A DNA stretch of 64,000 bases. It comes from JBBIND01 sp037444075. Lineage in GTDB: Bacteria > Acidobacteriota > Terriglobia > Bryobacterales > Bryobacteraceae. The notes under the pieces were generated by a model, which saw only the letters and a list, made by a program, of their open reading frames with translations, ran no database searches and had not been told where the DNA came from. The stretch covers positions 16,435 to 80,434 of the forward strand of contig JBBIND010000007.1 of NCBI GenBank assembly GCA_037444075.1. Direction: 5' to 3'. The first letter of the stretch is position 1. Every line of letters starts with the position of its first letter. Shown piece by piece: positions 54,441 to 63,785 of the stretch. Made by a program: the position numbers and the translations under genes.

Positions 54441-55112
54441 TTACTTCCGGCTCGAGTACCTGTTTAGCAGGGCAAGCAGCGGCTCGGCCTTGGCGGGAGC
54501 CGGTATGTTGCCCAGGACGATTTCCCGGTTCTCCAGGGTGCGTCCGTAAAGCTCCCGATTGACGGATAACTCCTGGCGCAGCGTGGCTCCGGAGAGCGAG
54601 ATGCCGGCAAACACGCCGCGTGAGCGCGACCACGTCAGGATTTCAGCCGTCAGCAGCGCATCCGTCTGGGCACTGGCCGCGCGGCCCACGGGTCCGGCAG
54701 CCACGGCGGCATCGCCTCCCAAAGTGAACTTGCTGGTCATCAACCTGTCGACGCCGCGCTGGTTCATGACGAGCATGATGACGTCCGTTTCCGACCCGCC
54801 GACCTGCAGTCCGAAGCTGCCTCCTTCGATGCGCACCCCCGCAGGTCCGGTCCAACCCACGCCATCCTTCTTACGGCAGGACACGAATCCCCTGCCATAG
54901 CGTGCTCCAAAAATGAACGCGCCCTTCTTCATCTCGGGAATGATCACCACGCAATGGGAACGGTCCAGCAGTTCCTGGGGAATGGCGCGGTCCGCGATTC
55001 CCATCACTTCAGAAAAAACGGTAGCGGCTTTGTCCAGCCGTTTCTCCGTCTCCGTAGCGGCGGGCAGAACTCCCGCAGTCCCCAGCAGAGCCAATATCAG
55101 CTTCAACTTCAC
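54441..55112 (-). CDS. SYLF (Ysc84) domain lipid-binding protein, exported
   Basis: A 223-residue protein with a signal peptide (MKLKLILALLGTAGVLPAAT) and the SYLF/Ysc84 pattern: IPQELLDRSHCVVIIPEMKK, GARYGRGFVSCRKKDG, GPAGVRIEGGSFGLQVGGSE (about 91-110) and GVFAGISLSGATLRQE. In eukaryotes the domain binds phosphoinositides; bacterial members are envelope proteins of unclear role. The start is GTG with AAGGAGG 10 nt upstream. Converges with GH57 at 33 bp. Confidence 0.85.
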   Translation of the reverse strand: MKLKLILALLGTAGVLPAATETEKRLDKAATVFSEVMGIADRAIPQELLDRSHCVVIIPEMKKGAFIFGARYGRGFVSCRKKDGVGWTGPAGVRIEGGSFGLQVGGSETDVIMLVMNQRGVDRLMTSKFTLGGDAAVAAGPVGRAASAQTDALLTAEILTWSRSRGVFAGISLSGATLRQELSVNRELYGRTLENREIVLGNIPAPAKAEPLLALLNRYSSRK

Positions 55113-55144
55113 AGGTGAACATCCTCCTTAGAACTCATCATCGC

Positions 55145-55176
55145 AAAAAAAACCCCGCGTTCGGCAGAACGCGGGG
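55145..55176 (-). terminator. Intrinsic terminator of the second Oar-like receptor gene
   Basis: On the minus strand a perfect 10-bp stem (55176-55167 with 55162-55153) and a 4-nt loop are followed by eight Ts. It lies 25 nt after the receptor stop codon. Confidence 0.92.
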
Positions 55177-55201
55177 GAGGTTGGCGAACGGTCGCCCGCC
55201 G

Positions 55202-58200
55202 CTAAAAGATGTAGCGCAGTCCCAACGTCACGCGCCGCCTGCCGCCGTCGGTGCCCCATTCGTTGAGGAAGTTGGCGGAGTTGATGCGGGACTCGGGGAT
55301 GCCAAAGTTGCGTGAGTTGGTGAGGTTGAAGAACTCCGCGCGGAATTGCAGGGTGTGGCCCTCGCGGACGCGGGTGTTCTTGAAAGCGCCGAAATCGAAA
55401 TTGCCGATGCCATCAGCGCGCAGGACGTTGCGGCCAGCGTTCCCCAACGGGTTCGCAGCCGTGACGTTCGTGAACAGGCTGTTGCGCGAGTTCGCTACCG
55501 CCTGCGGCAGATTGAAGCCGAAGATTTCGGCAGCTTTCATCGTGGACAAGTCACGGGAGCCGTCTACGTTGGCGCGGACGGGGTTGCCGACGAGGGCATC
55601 GATGCCGCTTAACCGGAAACCGGGATCAATGCCGGCGAGCGGCGTGAAGGGAGCGCCGGATTGGAAGGTCAGGAAGCCGTTAATCTGCCAGCCTCCGAGG
55701 ATTTTCCCTGCGGCGCCCTGCTGCTGCCGGAACGCCGGCAACTCGTAGACGAAGGTCGTGGTGAAGCGATGCGGGCGGTCAAACGTGGACCGGCCGCGGT
55801 CCGCGCCGCGGTTGTAGGAGTCCTGGGCCACGGCCACGTCGCCGCTGACCGCGGGGTTGAAGATCTCCGACGCCAGGTCGATGAAGGCGCTCCAGGTGTA
55901 GTGCGCTCCCATCGAGAAGTTGGCGGAGAGACGCTTCTCCAGGCTGGTCTGAAGCGAGTGATAGATGGAACTCGCGCTGTTGGCGCGCACGCGGCGGACG
56001 CCGATATCCGGGTTCACCCGGCGGATCGGAGTGACGCCAGGCACGGTCGGGTTGCCGTCGGTGGTTTGGAACAGAGCCGTGCCTTTGGTCCCCACCCAGC
56101 CGACGGTGAAGGCCCAGTCATTCACGAGTTGCCGCTGCAACTGCAACGAGAACTGCTCGGCGTAAGGAGTGCGGAAATCCCCGGTCACCTGCGTCTGCGT
56201 GATGAGCAGCGGGTTGCCCGTCACCGGAGCGCGCGCCGCCGCCTGCAACGCCGTGAAAGAGTTCGGGGTGCGCGGAGCGAGCGTAGAGGCGTTGAGGAAC
56301 GGGAACGCCGTGGCGACGTTCAACGCAATGTTGATGAACGCCACGTCATAGGTCCGCGAGTAACCGCCGCGCATCACCAGCTTGCCGTCTCCGGTCAGCC
56401 AGCTCATAGCGCCGGGCGCCGTGCCGAACCGGTAGTTGAATCCGAAGCGGGGGGCCCAGTTGTTTTTGTCACGCGTGGGAACCGGCTCCAGGCGGTAACG
56501 GGCGTCGCCTCCGGCGGCCTGAACGATCATTGCGTTCGAAGCCCGGAGGTTATCCATCGGGTTGCCCGGGGATTCGTAGCGCAAACCGTAGGTTAGGGTT
56601 AGGTTCCGGTGGACTCTCCATTCGTCCTGCAGGAAGAAGAAGTAGTCGTAGAACTTGTAGTACTGGTTCGTCATGCCGCCCGGCAGAGGGCTGTTGATGG
56701 TGGCCGTCTGCGCCACGTCATCCACCAGGTCCTGGAGGGTGTTGTAGACCAGCCGCCCGCGCAACGTCGGCAGGAAAAAGCTGACGATGTCCTGACGCCG
56801 GAAGTCGATACCAAACTTCAGCGAGTGCGAGCCTCGGATGATGCCGAGCGTCTCTTGAATCTGGTAGGTGTTGTTGCGGCGGAACTGCGGCAGGTTCACG
56901 GCAAGACCGATGGCAGTCCGCGAGGCGGCTGCGTTGAAACCGGTCAGGCCGAGTTCAGGAACCTCGATGGAAGGAATACTCTCCGAAATCGCGTCCGTCG
57001 CCGTCGTCACCGTCGCCAGGCGTTGATAGGAGACGCGCAGTTCGTTGAACGACGTGGGCGAAAGCGTCGAAGTAAGCGCCGACGTCGCGGCTTGCCGGCG
57101 GGTAGGGTTCACGTTGCTCAATCCAGGAGGGGTGGCTTGGCCGAAACCGCTACCATTGGAGTCATCGTACATGTACCGGCCCATGAGGCGGTGGTTCATG
57201 CTGATGTTGTGGTCTAGGCGGGAGGACCATTGCCAGTCGTCAAACTTCTGAGAGGTGGCGCCGGCAAGACGGCCCAGCGGGACCTCGATGGTTCTTCCGG
57301 CCGACGTGAACCGGGCGGTCTGGCCGGTAGGCACCTGAGCGGCGGGCAGGAAGTCCAGCAGAGCTTTTACCGGGGTCCGGCTGGCAAACGGTTGAAGGGC
57401 TTGCCTGCCTGCCTCGGTCGGCGCGCCGTTGATGGTGCTGCCGCTGCCGAGCGCTCGGTCCGTCCACCGCTGCACCGACGCAAAGAAGAATGTCTTGTCT
57501 TTGCCGTTATAGGTTTTCGGGAACCAGACCGGACCGCCGATGGTTCCGCCAAACTGGTTGTTCACGCGCCATGGCGCTCTCGTGAAATTCGCCTTGTCAA
57601 GATTGCTGCGGGAGTTCAGCTTGTTGTCGTTGTGGAACCAGAACAGCGACCCGCGGAAATCGTTGGTGCCGCTCTTGGTGATGATGTTCACCACGGACCC
57701 GGAAGAACGCCCATACTCGGCCAGGAACTGGTTGGTGATCAGCCGGAACTCAGCCACAGTGTCGGGGTTGTTGACGCTCTGGATCATGCCCGTGACGCTG
57801 GGGTCGTTCGAGTCCTGCCCGTCGATCATGAAGTTGTTAGACCGCGTCCGCATCCCGTTCACCGAGAAATTCACGCCGCCGTCCAGCCCGCTGTTGCCGC
57901 TGGCGGCGAAAACACTCTGGCCGGAGGACAGTTGGCTGACACCAGCTACGTTCAGGGCCAGATTCAGGACGTTCCGGTTAGGCGCCAAAGGCACCTCGGT
58001 GATGCGCTTGGAGTCAAAGTTCACGCCGATTTCAGCGTTCGTGGTGTTGATGATGGGCGCATCCGAAGAAACCGTAATGGTCTCCGTGACACCGGACAGT
58101 TCCAACCGCACGTCCAGGTCCGCAGTCTGGTTCAGGCGGAGAACGATGGGGCGCTGCACGTAACGGGCAAACCCCGCCTTCTCTACCCATACCTCGTAGG

Positions 58201-58420
58201 ATCCCGGCGGCAAAAGCGGGGCGCGAAAACGCCCGTCGGGTCCGCTGATGATTTCGCGGGCCACGTTTGTTTCGATGTTGCGAACAATGACTCTGGCCTC
58301 GCCTACCCCGGCGGCGCTAGGGTCCCTCACCACGCCCATGATTTCAGCGGACGTGGCTTGTCCCCAACAGCTGAGGCTCAAGCTCAAAAGTGCGACCAGC
58401 AACACTGCAAGTCTGAACAT
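55202..58420 (-). CDS. TonB-dependent receptor, Oar-like
   Basis: Outer-membrane protein of 1072 residues. Signal peptide MFRLAVLLVALLSLSLSCWG, carboxypeptidase-regulatory-like domain (TSAEIMGVVRDPSAAGVGEA, about 23-110), plug with MRTRSNNFMIDGQDSNDPSV (about 186-205) and VVNIITKSGTNDFRGSLFWF, and a large barrel ending RVTLGLRYIF with terminal Phe. The start at 58420 gives the signal peptide at the N-terminus and has AGGAG 8 nt upstream; a longer in-frame start at 58486 is disfavoured. Related in design, though not close in sequence, to the receptor at 41.7 kb. Confidence 0.9.
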   Translation of the reverse strand: MFRLAVLLVALLSLSLSCWGQATSAEIMGVVRDPSAAGVGEARVIVRNIETNVAREIISGPDGRFRAPLLPPGSYEVWVEKAGFARYVQRPIVLRLNQTADLDVRLELSGVTETITVSSDAPIINTTNAEIGVNFDSKRITEVPLAPNRNVLNLALNVAGVSQLSSGQSVFAASGNSGLDGGVNFSVNGMRTRSNNFMIDGQDSNDPSVTGMIQSVNNPDTVAEFRLITNQFLAEYGRSSGSVVNIITKSGTNDFRGSLFWFHNDNKLNSRSNLDKANFTRAPWRVNNQFGGTIGGPVWFPKTYNGKDKTFFFASVQRWTDRALGSGSTINGAPTEAGRQALQPFASRTPVKALLDFLPAAQVPTGQTARFTSAGRTIEVPLGRLAGATSQKFDDWQWSSRLDHNISMNHRLMGRYMYDDSNGSGFGQATPPGLSNVNPTRRQAATSALTSTLSPTSFNELRVSYQRLATVTTATDAISESIPSIEVPELGLTGFNAAASRTAIGLAVNLPQFRRNNTYQIQETLGIIRGSHSLKFGIDFRRQDIVSFFLPTLRGRLVYNTLQDLVDDVAQTATINSPLPGGMTNQYYKFYDYFFFLQDEWRVHRNLTLTYGLRYESPGNPMDNLRASNAMIVQAAGGDARYRLEPVPTRDKNNWAPRFGFNYRFGTAPGAMSWLTGDGKLVMRGGYSRTYDVAFINIALNVATAFPFLNASTLAPRTPNSFTALQAAARAPVTGNPLLITQTQVTGDFRTPYAEQFSLQLQRQLVNDWAFTVGWVGTKGTALFQTTDGNPTVPGVTPIRRVNPDIGVRRVRANSASSIYHSLQTSLEKRLSANFSMGAHYTWSAFIDLASEIFNPAVSGDVAVAQDSYNRGADRGRSTFDRPHRFTTTFVYELPAFRQQQGAAGKILGGWQINGFLTFQSGAPFTPLAGIDPGFRLSGIDALVGNPVRANVDGSRDLSTMKAAEIFGFNLPQAVANSRNSLFTNVTAANPLGNAGRNVLRADGIGNFDFGAFKNTRVREGHTLQFRAEFFNLTNSRNFGIPESRINSANFLNEWGTDGGRRRVTLGLRYIF

Positions 58421-58817
58421 CCTGAAGCTCCTATATCTTTGTCTTGTTATTACCCAGGTGATTCCCGGATTCCGCCATGTTAACACCTACCCGCTGGGAT
58501 CGTGAAGGCACGGGAAATTAAATAATGTTAAGGCTTTAGGTCCACTAACGCGAATGCGCCGCAGCCTGCGCGGGCTCTGGAGATCGATCGGCTATCCTTG
58601 GCTCTTACGATAGGGCGCCTCTCCGGTCACCAGGTGCTTCAAGGACTTTGCCCGCGGGCACCCGTGGCCGGTTCGCGAACGTTCTAGAGGCTTGGTCAGG
58701 AACCGGTTAACCCCTGACAGGCGCTCCCGCCCAGTCTTCAATCGTCAGGTCGCGCGATTCATTCAGACCGCGGCGGCTGAGGAGTTCATCGGCGGAACTC
58801 TTGTGCCTGCAAACCTG
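58421..58817. other. 397-bp intergenic region between receptor and ssb
   Basis: Contains an AT-rich patch near 58515-58540 (promoter area for the receptor, no clear hexamer pair) and an inverted repeat GTCAGG/CCTGAC (58695-58700 and 58713-58718) enclosing AACCGGTTAACC. No gene or RNA is recognised. Confidence 0.4.
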
Positions 58818-59276
58818 TTAGAAAGGCACGTCGTCGTCGGAGATGTTGGTGTCGAAAGAAGCGTCCTCAGCCGGGGCTTGCTGTGGACGTTGTTGCGCGC
58901 GCGCCGGTGCTTGATCGGAAAAACCCTCAGGGGCTTCTCCACCGCGGCCGCCGAGCAGGATGAGTTCGTCGGCGATGACCTCGGTCATGTAGCGCTTGTT
59001 GCCGTCCTTGTCCTCGTAGGAGCGCGTCCGCAGCCTCCCCTCGACATACACCTGTTTGCCTTTGGTGAGGTAGTTGGCGAGAGCTTCCATGCGCCACAGG
59101 ACGAGGTTGTGCCAGTCGGTTTCTTCCTTCCACTCGCCGGTCTGCTGGTCCTTGTAACGGCGGGCGGTGGCCAAACTGAACGTCGTAACGGCCACACCAG
59201 ACTGGGTGAACTTGGTTTCGGCGTCCTTGCCCAGGTTGCCGAGGAGAATGACCTTGTTGACGCTTCGGGATGCCAT
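58818..59276 (-). CDS. ssb: Single-stranded DNA-binding protein
   Basis: Binds single-stranded DNA in replication, repair and recombination. The 152-residue product has the OB-fold start SVNKVILLGNLGKDAETKF, TFSLATARRYKDQQTGEW, DWHNLVLWRMEALANYL, KGKQVYVEGRLRTRSYEDKD, a disordered Gln/Pro-rich linker and the acidic protein-interaction tail SDDDVPF. TAGGAGT directly precedes the ATG. Alone on its strand here, not in the usual rpsF-ssb-rpsR arrangement. Confidence 0.97.
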   Translation of the reverse strand: MASRSVNKVILLGNLGKDAETKFTQSGVAVTTFSLATARRYKDQQTGEWKEETDWHNLVLWRMEALANYLTKGKQVYVEGRLRTRSYEDKDGNKRYMTEVIADELILLGGRGGEAPEGFSDQAPARAQQRPQQAPAEDASFDTNISDDDVPF

Positions 59277-59411
59277 ACTCCTAGCAATTTAGCACAAGCC
59301 TGCTGGTTTTCCCTGGCTGGAGAAAAAAACCGTGCTGCGAATGCTTGAGCTAGTAGTACACTACAGAAAGAGGTAAGCCGTGCCCTGACGGCGCGGCGGG
59401 TACGCGTCCTT

Positions 59412-60641
59412 ATGAGGAGTAGCGCAGGACGGAGGTGTCTGGTAGCACTGGTGGCAGCCAGCCTGACGCCTGCGCTCGAAGGGCAGGTTCTCCTGGGGGG
59501 GCAGGATTCCGGCCGCGTCGTCCGCATCCACAACACCGATCTGGCGGTGCTGGAAGCCCGGGAACCTCGCAACGATCTGCCTTGCGTCGTTACCGACAAC
59601 CGTCCGGCGCTTGGCTTCGACTTCCGCTTTCACGCCGGCTACGAGGTAGCCGTCCCGCTGCGCGAGCTGGCGGGTTCGGAGAACCTGCTCACCATGCTCT
59701 TCAGAGTCACGCCGGTGGCGGATCCGTCCCGGCAGGTGTATTTTGTGCAGCGCGTCAGGGTTCCGAGCATCGAACCGGACGCCCGCGGCGATGCCTACCT
59801 TCAGGGCAGTTTTGACATCGGCGAGGGAGAATACCAGGTCGATTGGCTGATGCGGGACCGGGCCGAGCGCGTCTGTTCTTCCTTCTGGCAGGCCAAGGCG
59901 GAATTGCGCGGACGCGACGCGCAAATGCAAATGCGCCTGCCCCCGCACGAAATCAGGGCTTCCCAGCATGACCAGTTTTCCGAGGAGCCGCCCGTGGAGC
60001 GAGTCTCTTCGCAACCCCGGCTGAACCTGAAGGTGCTGGTGAATTTCGCTCCTCAGAACAGCCGGGCTTCCGCGCTTCAGCCGATGGACACCTCCGCCCT
60101 GGTTTCCATTTTGCGCACGATCTCTCGCGATCCTCGCGTAGGGACGTTCACCATCGTCGCCTTCAATCTGCACGAGCAGCGAGTCGTTTACCGCCAGGAA
60201 AACGTGGACCGCATCGATTTCCCGGCGCTGGGGGCATCGCTGGATTCCCTGAACCTGGGCACCATCGATCTGAAACGCCTCTCCGAAAAGCACGGTGAAA
60301 CGCAGTTTCTGACACAACTGATCCGCCAGGAATTGACCGGTCCCACGCCCCCCGATGCACTGGTGTTCGCCGGACCGAAGGCCATGCTCGAACAAAACGT
60401 CGCCCAGGAAGAACTGCGCAACCTGGGACAGCCCAGCTTTCCGGTCTTCTACATGAACTACAACCTGTACCCGCACAGGATTCCCTGGCGCGACGCCATT
60501 GGACATGCGGTAAGATTTTTCCGGGGGTACGAGTTTACCATCAGCCGGCCCCGAGACCTTTGGCTGGCCGTCACCGACATGGTCGGGCGGGTGATTTCCT
60601 GGAAGGATGCCCAGCACGGGTCCACGATTTCAGGGCAATGA
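59412..60641 (+). CDS. Secreted protein of unknown function
   Basis: A 409-residue protein with a signal peptide (about 1-24, SLTPALEGQ). I do not recognise a catalytic family. The N-terminal half is beta-rich (RNDLPCVVTDNRPALGFDF); the C-terminal half alternates helices and strands with LVSILRTISRDPRVGTFTIV, PDALVFAGPKAMLEQN, resembling a von Willebrand-like or Rossmann-type fold. Its stop overlaps the start of the exported methyltransferase-like gene (ATGA), so the two probably work together. Confidence 0.6.
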   Translation: MRSSAGRRCLVALVAASLTPALEGQVLLGGQDSGRVVRIHNTDLAVLEAREPRNDLPCVVTDNRPALGFDFRFHAGYEVAVPLRELAGSENLLTMLFRVTPVADPSRQVYFVQRVRVPSIEPDARGDAYLQGSFDIGEGEYQVDWLMRDRAERVCSSFWQAKAELRGRDAQMQMRLPPHEIRASQHDQFSEEPPVERVSSQPRLNLKVLVNFAPQNSRASALQPMDTSALVSILRTISRDPRVGTFTIVAFNLHEQRVVYRQENVDRIDFPALGASLDSLNLGTIDLKRLSEKHGETQFLTQLIRQELTGPTPPDALVFAGPKAMLEQNVAQEELRNLGQPSFPVFYMNYNLYPHRIPWRDAIGHAVRFFRGYEFTISRPRDLWLAVTDMVGRVISWKDAQHGSTISGQ

Positions 60642-61195
60642 GCATGCTGACACTAATAAGGAGCGTTAACGTCCTCCTGCTGGCTGCGGGCTTTGCCGTG
60701 GCTCAGGCGCCGGAAGCCGCGCGGAGTCTGGCTCCTTATGTGGCCTCGCCGCAACCCGTTGTCGAGAAGATGCTCGAGGCGGCCGAACTCAAGCCCAATG
60801 AGGTGGTTTACGACCTCGGTTCCGGCGATGGCCGGGTGCTGATCACCGCCGCGCAGCGCTTCCGTGCCAAGGCTGTGGGGATCGAACTTTCACCCAAGCT
60901 GGTCAAGGCCGCCGAGCGCAGCATTCGTGACGCCGGGCTCGCAGATCGTTGCCGCGTGGTTCAAGGTGATTTGCTCGAAGCAGATCTGAGCGAAGCCGAC
61001 GTGGTGACGATTTACCTGCTCACCAGTTCCAATGAGCGCTTGCGCCCGAACCTGGAGAAGTACCTGAAAGCCGGCGCCCGGGTCGTTTCGCACGACTTCG
61101 AAATCCGCGGCTGGAAGCCCGAGCGCATTGTGGAGACAGAAGCCCACAAGCGAGTGCACCGCATCTACGTCTACTACCTGCCGCAGCCGAAGTAA
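60638..61195 (+). CDS. Methyltransferase-fold protein with an export signal
   Basis: A 185-residue protein. Residues 1-23 form a signal peptide (LIRSVNVLLLAAGFAVAQA); the rest is a class I SAM-methyltransferase-like domain with VVYDLGSGDGRVLI (57-70), AVGIELSPKLV, RVVQGDLLEADLSEADVVTI and RVVSHDFEIRGW. The combination is odd since SAM is not expected outside the cytoplasm; either the hydrophobic N-terminus anchors it on the cytoplasmic face or the domain has another role. ATG 60638 overlaps the preceding stop; ATG 60644 is also possible. Confidence 0.75.
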   Translation: MSMLTLIRSVNVLLLAAGFAVAQAPEAARSLAPYVASPQPVVEKMLEAAELKPNEVVYDLGSGDGRVLITAAQRFRAKAVGIELSPKLVKAAERSIRDAGLADRCRVVQGDLLEADLSEADVVTIYLLTSSNERLRPNLEKYLKAGARVVSHDFEIRGWKPERIVETEAHKRVHRIYVYYLPQPK

Positions 61196-61217
61196 TCCCC
61201 GGCAGCACCTGATTCGC

Positions 61218-61223
61218 TACACT
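61218..61223 (+). promoter_or_regulatory. -10-like hexamer before the esterase fusion gene
   Basis: TACACT ends 7 nt before ATG 61231 with no Shine-Dalgarno sequence; consistent with leaderless transcription. Confidence 0.4.
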
Positions 61224-61230
61224 CGGTTTT

Positions 61231-62706
61231 ATGGTTCGACGTTTTGTCCTCCTCGCGGTTGTGTGCGCCGCCGCGTTCGCGCAAACATGGCCCGGTCCGG
61301 TTGGGATATACCAGGAACATCCCGCCCTGCTTCTAGATAGAGCCGGCTCTCTCGATCAGGCGCGGGAGGCCGCGACCCGCGCGGGTGCGCGCTTAGCCCT
61401 CGTTGCAAGCGCTCCAGGAGCAGGCACAAAGGCCGAATTCCGGCAGGGAGTGTTGACATTAAGCTATGCCGAAGCCGATTCTCCCATGCGGCTGCTGCCC
61501 GCCGCATGGCAACCCGCCGATAGCCGCCCGCCCGCAGGAAGGCTCAGCGTTGTTGTCCTGGCCCAGGAGTTGGCTGAGGAAGAAGTCCGCAACGCCCTCC
61601 GTGAGGGGCGTGTCTTCTTCGCGGACACCGGACTGCGCTCACCGGGCGGTTTTCTCTTTCACGCCACGAACAACCTCGGTGTCTTCGAAGCCGGCGACTC
61701 CGTGCCGATGGCATCTACCACGCGCCTGGTGATGCAGGCGCCCTCAGCGGCGAGGGTGAAGCTGTTCCGGAACGAGGAAATGGTGGGTGAATCCACCGAG
61801 GAGCGGTATACATTTACAGCCAAGGAGCCGGGCGCCTACCGGGCTGAGGTGTGGTTGTCCACGGGCGAAAAGGAACAACTGTGGATCGCGAGTTCGACGA
61901 TCCGTCTGGAAACACCCTCACCGGAAGCGACGCGGCTTCCCTCCCAACAGCTCTCGGATGGCGTGGTGGCGCACCGCGACATCACCTATCGCGAAGGGAG
62001 ACCGGAAGACGCGGCCAAGCACAAGCTGAACGTCATCGTTCCCAAAGACGGGACGCGCCTGCCCGTGCTGTTCTTCGTTCATGGAGGCGCGTGGCGCAGC
62101 GGCGACCGCTCGCTCTATTTCGCGCTGGGCAACCGTTTCGCGCGCGACGGGTTGGCCGTCGTCGTCCCGAGTTACCGCCTCTCGCCGGCGAACCAGCATC
62201 CCGCGCACATCGAGGATGTGGCTGCCGCGTTCGCCTGGACCCGCGCCAACATAGCCGCCTATGGCGGCGACCCCGACCGTATTTACATCGCCGGACACTC
62301 CGCCGGAGGGCATCTGGTTTCGCTGCTGGCGCTTAACCAGGAACATCTCAGCGCGCACGGGCTCAACTCCAGCGCCATACGGGGCGTCATGACGCTAAGC
62401 GGAGTGTACGAGGTTTCCAGCCTCGTCAATATCTTCGGGGAAGACCAGGAAGTGCGCCGCCAGGCTTCGCCCCTTCATCACGTGAAAAAAAGCACGCCGC
62501 CTTTCCTGGTGACCTATTGCCAGTGGGATTATGCCACCCTTCCGGCTCAAGCCAAGACGTTTCACGCTGCCATGCTGAAAGCCGGGGCGAATTCGAAGCT
62601 CGTTTACGTGGCAGGTGAGAACCACATCTCTGAGATCGTCAACGTCGTCAAGCCGGACGATCCCACCGCCAAAGCCATGCTGCGTTTCATCTTCGGTGGA
62701 GATTGA
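61231..62706 (+). CDS. Secreted alpha/beta-hydrolase (esterase) with N-terminal PHP-associated-like region
   Basis: A 491-residue exported protein. Signal peptide (1-18), then an N-terminal region (about 20-235) with VRNALREGRVFFADTGLRSP, FHATNNLGVFEAGDSVPM, resembling the C-terminal part of PHP-phosphoesterase-type proteins but without the metal-binding half. From about 245 a BD-FAE/HSL-like esterase: HGGAW oxyanion motif (284-288), VPSYRLSP, GHSAGG with nucleophile Ser357, and a C-terminal Asp/His pair near YCQWDY and GENHISE. Substrate likely an acetylated or feruloylated sugar or small ester. The fusion is unusual. Confidence 0.8.
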   Translation: MVRRFVLLAVVCAAAFAQTWPGPVGIYQEHPALLLDRAGSLDQAREAATRAGARLALVASAPGAGTKAEFRQGVLTLSYAEADSPMRLLPAAWQPADSRPPAGRLSVVVLAQELAEEEVRNALREGRVFFADTGLRSPGGFLFHATNNLGVFEAGDSVPMASTTRLVMQAPSAARVKLFRNEEMVGESTEERYTFTAKEPGAYRAEVWLSTGEKEQLWIASSTIRLETPSPEATRLPSQQLSDGVVAHRDITYREGRPEDAAKHKLNVIVPKDGTRLPVLFFVHGGAWRSGDRSLYFALGNRFARDGLAVVVPSYRLSPANQHPAHIEDVAAAFAWTRANIAAYGGDPDRIYIAGHSAGGHLVSLLALNQEHLSAHGLNSSAIRGVMTLSGVYEVSSLVNIFGEDQEVRRQASPLHHVKKSTPPFLVTYCQWDYATLPAQAKTFHAAMLKAGANSKLVYVAGENHISEIVNVVKPDDPTAKAMLRFIFGGD

Positions 62707-62815
62707 GGCTCGCCTCGGCCGGCTTCGCCGGCGGCCGCGGCGCCCGGAACTTCTATGGGATGCGCGCCGGGCGCACAGCAACAGTGTTGCTGGATAGGAC
62801 TGGGACACGCTGTGC

Positions 62816-62821
62816 TACATT
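62816..62821 (+). promoter_or_regulatory. -10-like hexamer before the PfkB kinase gene
   Basis: TACATT ends 9 nt before ATG 62831, no ribosome site between; consistent with leaderless transcription. The 124-bp spacer also has GC-rich hairpins (GCCGGC-TTC-GCCGGC near 62718-62735) without T-runs. Confidence 0.4.
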
Positions 62822-62830
62822 CGAGTTTTT

Positions 62831-63781
62831 ATGGCTGAATTTGACGTTGTCGGCGTCGGCTTGAACGCCACCGACACCCTGCTGCTCCTCTCGCATTTCC
62901 CCGCCTATGCGGGCAAGGTCGCCTTTGAACAGGAGATCCTCAGTCCCGGAGGGCAGGTGGCCAGCGCCATGGTGACCTGCGCCAAGCTGGGACTTCGGTC
63001 CAAGTACATAGGCACGTTGGGCGATGACGAGCGCGGACGCATCCAGTTGGAGAGTCTGCGGGAATCCGGCGTCAACCTGGACCACGTGCAGATCCGCCCG
63101 GGTTGCTCCAACCAGAGCGCCTACATTTTGATTGACCGTTCCACGGGAGAGCGCACCGTCCTTTGGCGGCGTCCCGACACCCTGCGGCTCGACCCGCACG
63201 AGATCACCCCGGAGCAGATCACCTGCGCCCGTCTGCTGCACATTGACGGTCACGATACGCCCGCCATGGAGCACGCCGCTCGCATCGCCCGGGAAGCCTC
63301 CATTCCGGTGACTGTGGATATCGACACCGTTTATCACGGCTTTGACCGCGTCCTGCCGCACATCGATTACCTGATTGCCAGCTCCGAATTCCCGGTCCAG
63401 TGGACCAACCAGCGTGACCCTTTCAAAGCGCTCGAGACCATCCAGAAGGAATACGGCATGCGCGTGGCCGCCATGACGCTCGGCGCGCACGGCGCTCTCG
63501 CGAGGGCTGGCGGAAAGTTCACCTACTCGCCTGCCTTTGTAGTGAACTGCGTGGATACTACGGGAGCCGGCGATGTCTTTCACGGCGCGTTCTGCTACTC
63601 CGTGCTTCAGGGCATGTCCATCCGGGACACGTTGGACTTTTGCAACGCCATGGCGGCGTTGAACTGCACCGCGCTTGGGGCGCGCGGCGGCATCCGCACC
63701 GTGGAAGATGCGCGGGGGCTTATGCAGCGCGCGGAGCGCCGCGTGGACGCCGAGGTCGCCCGGCGCGCCGGGACCGGATGA
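62831..63781 (+). CDS. PfkB-family carbohydrate kinase
   Basis: Ribokinase-fold sugar or nucleoside kinase, cytoplasmic, 316 residues. N-terminal FDVVGVGLNATDTLLLL, the family signature SPGGQVASAMVTCAKLGL, and the C-terminal DTTGAGDVFHGAF with catalytic Asp248. The specific sugar cannot be told; fructokinase, ribokinase and 2-keto-3-deoxygluconate kinase are all possible. The rhomboid gene begins 4 nt after its stop. Confidence 0.92.
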   Translation: MAEFDVVGVGLNATDTLLLLSHFPAYAGKVAFEQEILSPGGQVASAMVTCAKLGLRSKYIGTLGDDERGRIQLESLRESGVNLDHVQIRPGCSNQSAYILIDRSTGERTVLWRRPDTLRLDPHEITPEQITCARLLHIDGHDTPAMEHAARIAREASIPVTVDIDTVYHGFDRVLPHIDYLIASSEFPVQWTNQRDPFKALETIQKEYGMRVAAMTLGAHGALARAGGKFTYSPAFVVNCVDTTGAGDVFHGAFCYSVLQGMSIRDTLDFCNAMAALNCTALGARGGIRTVEDARGLMQRAERRVDAEVARRAGTG

Positions 63782-63785
63782 GCGC

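Noticed and set aside
62707..62830. GC hairpins between the esterase and kinase genes as terminators
   Set aside because: No T-run follows any of them.
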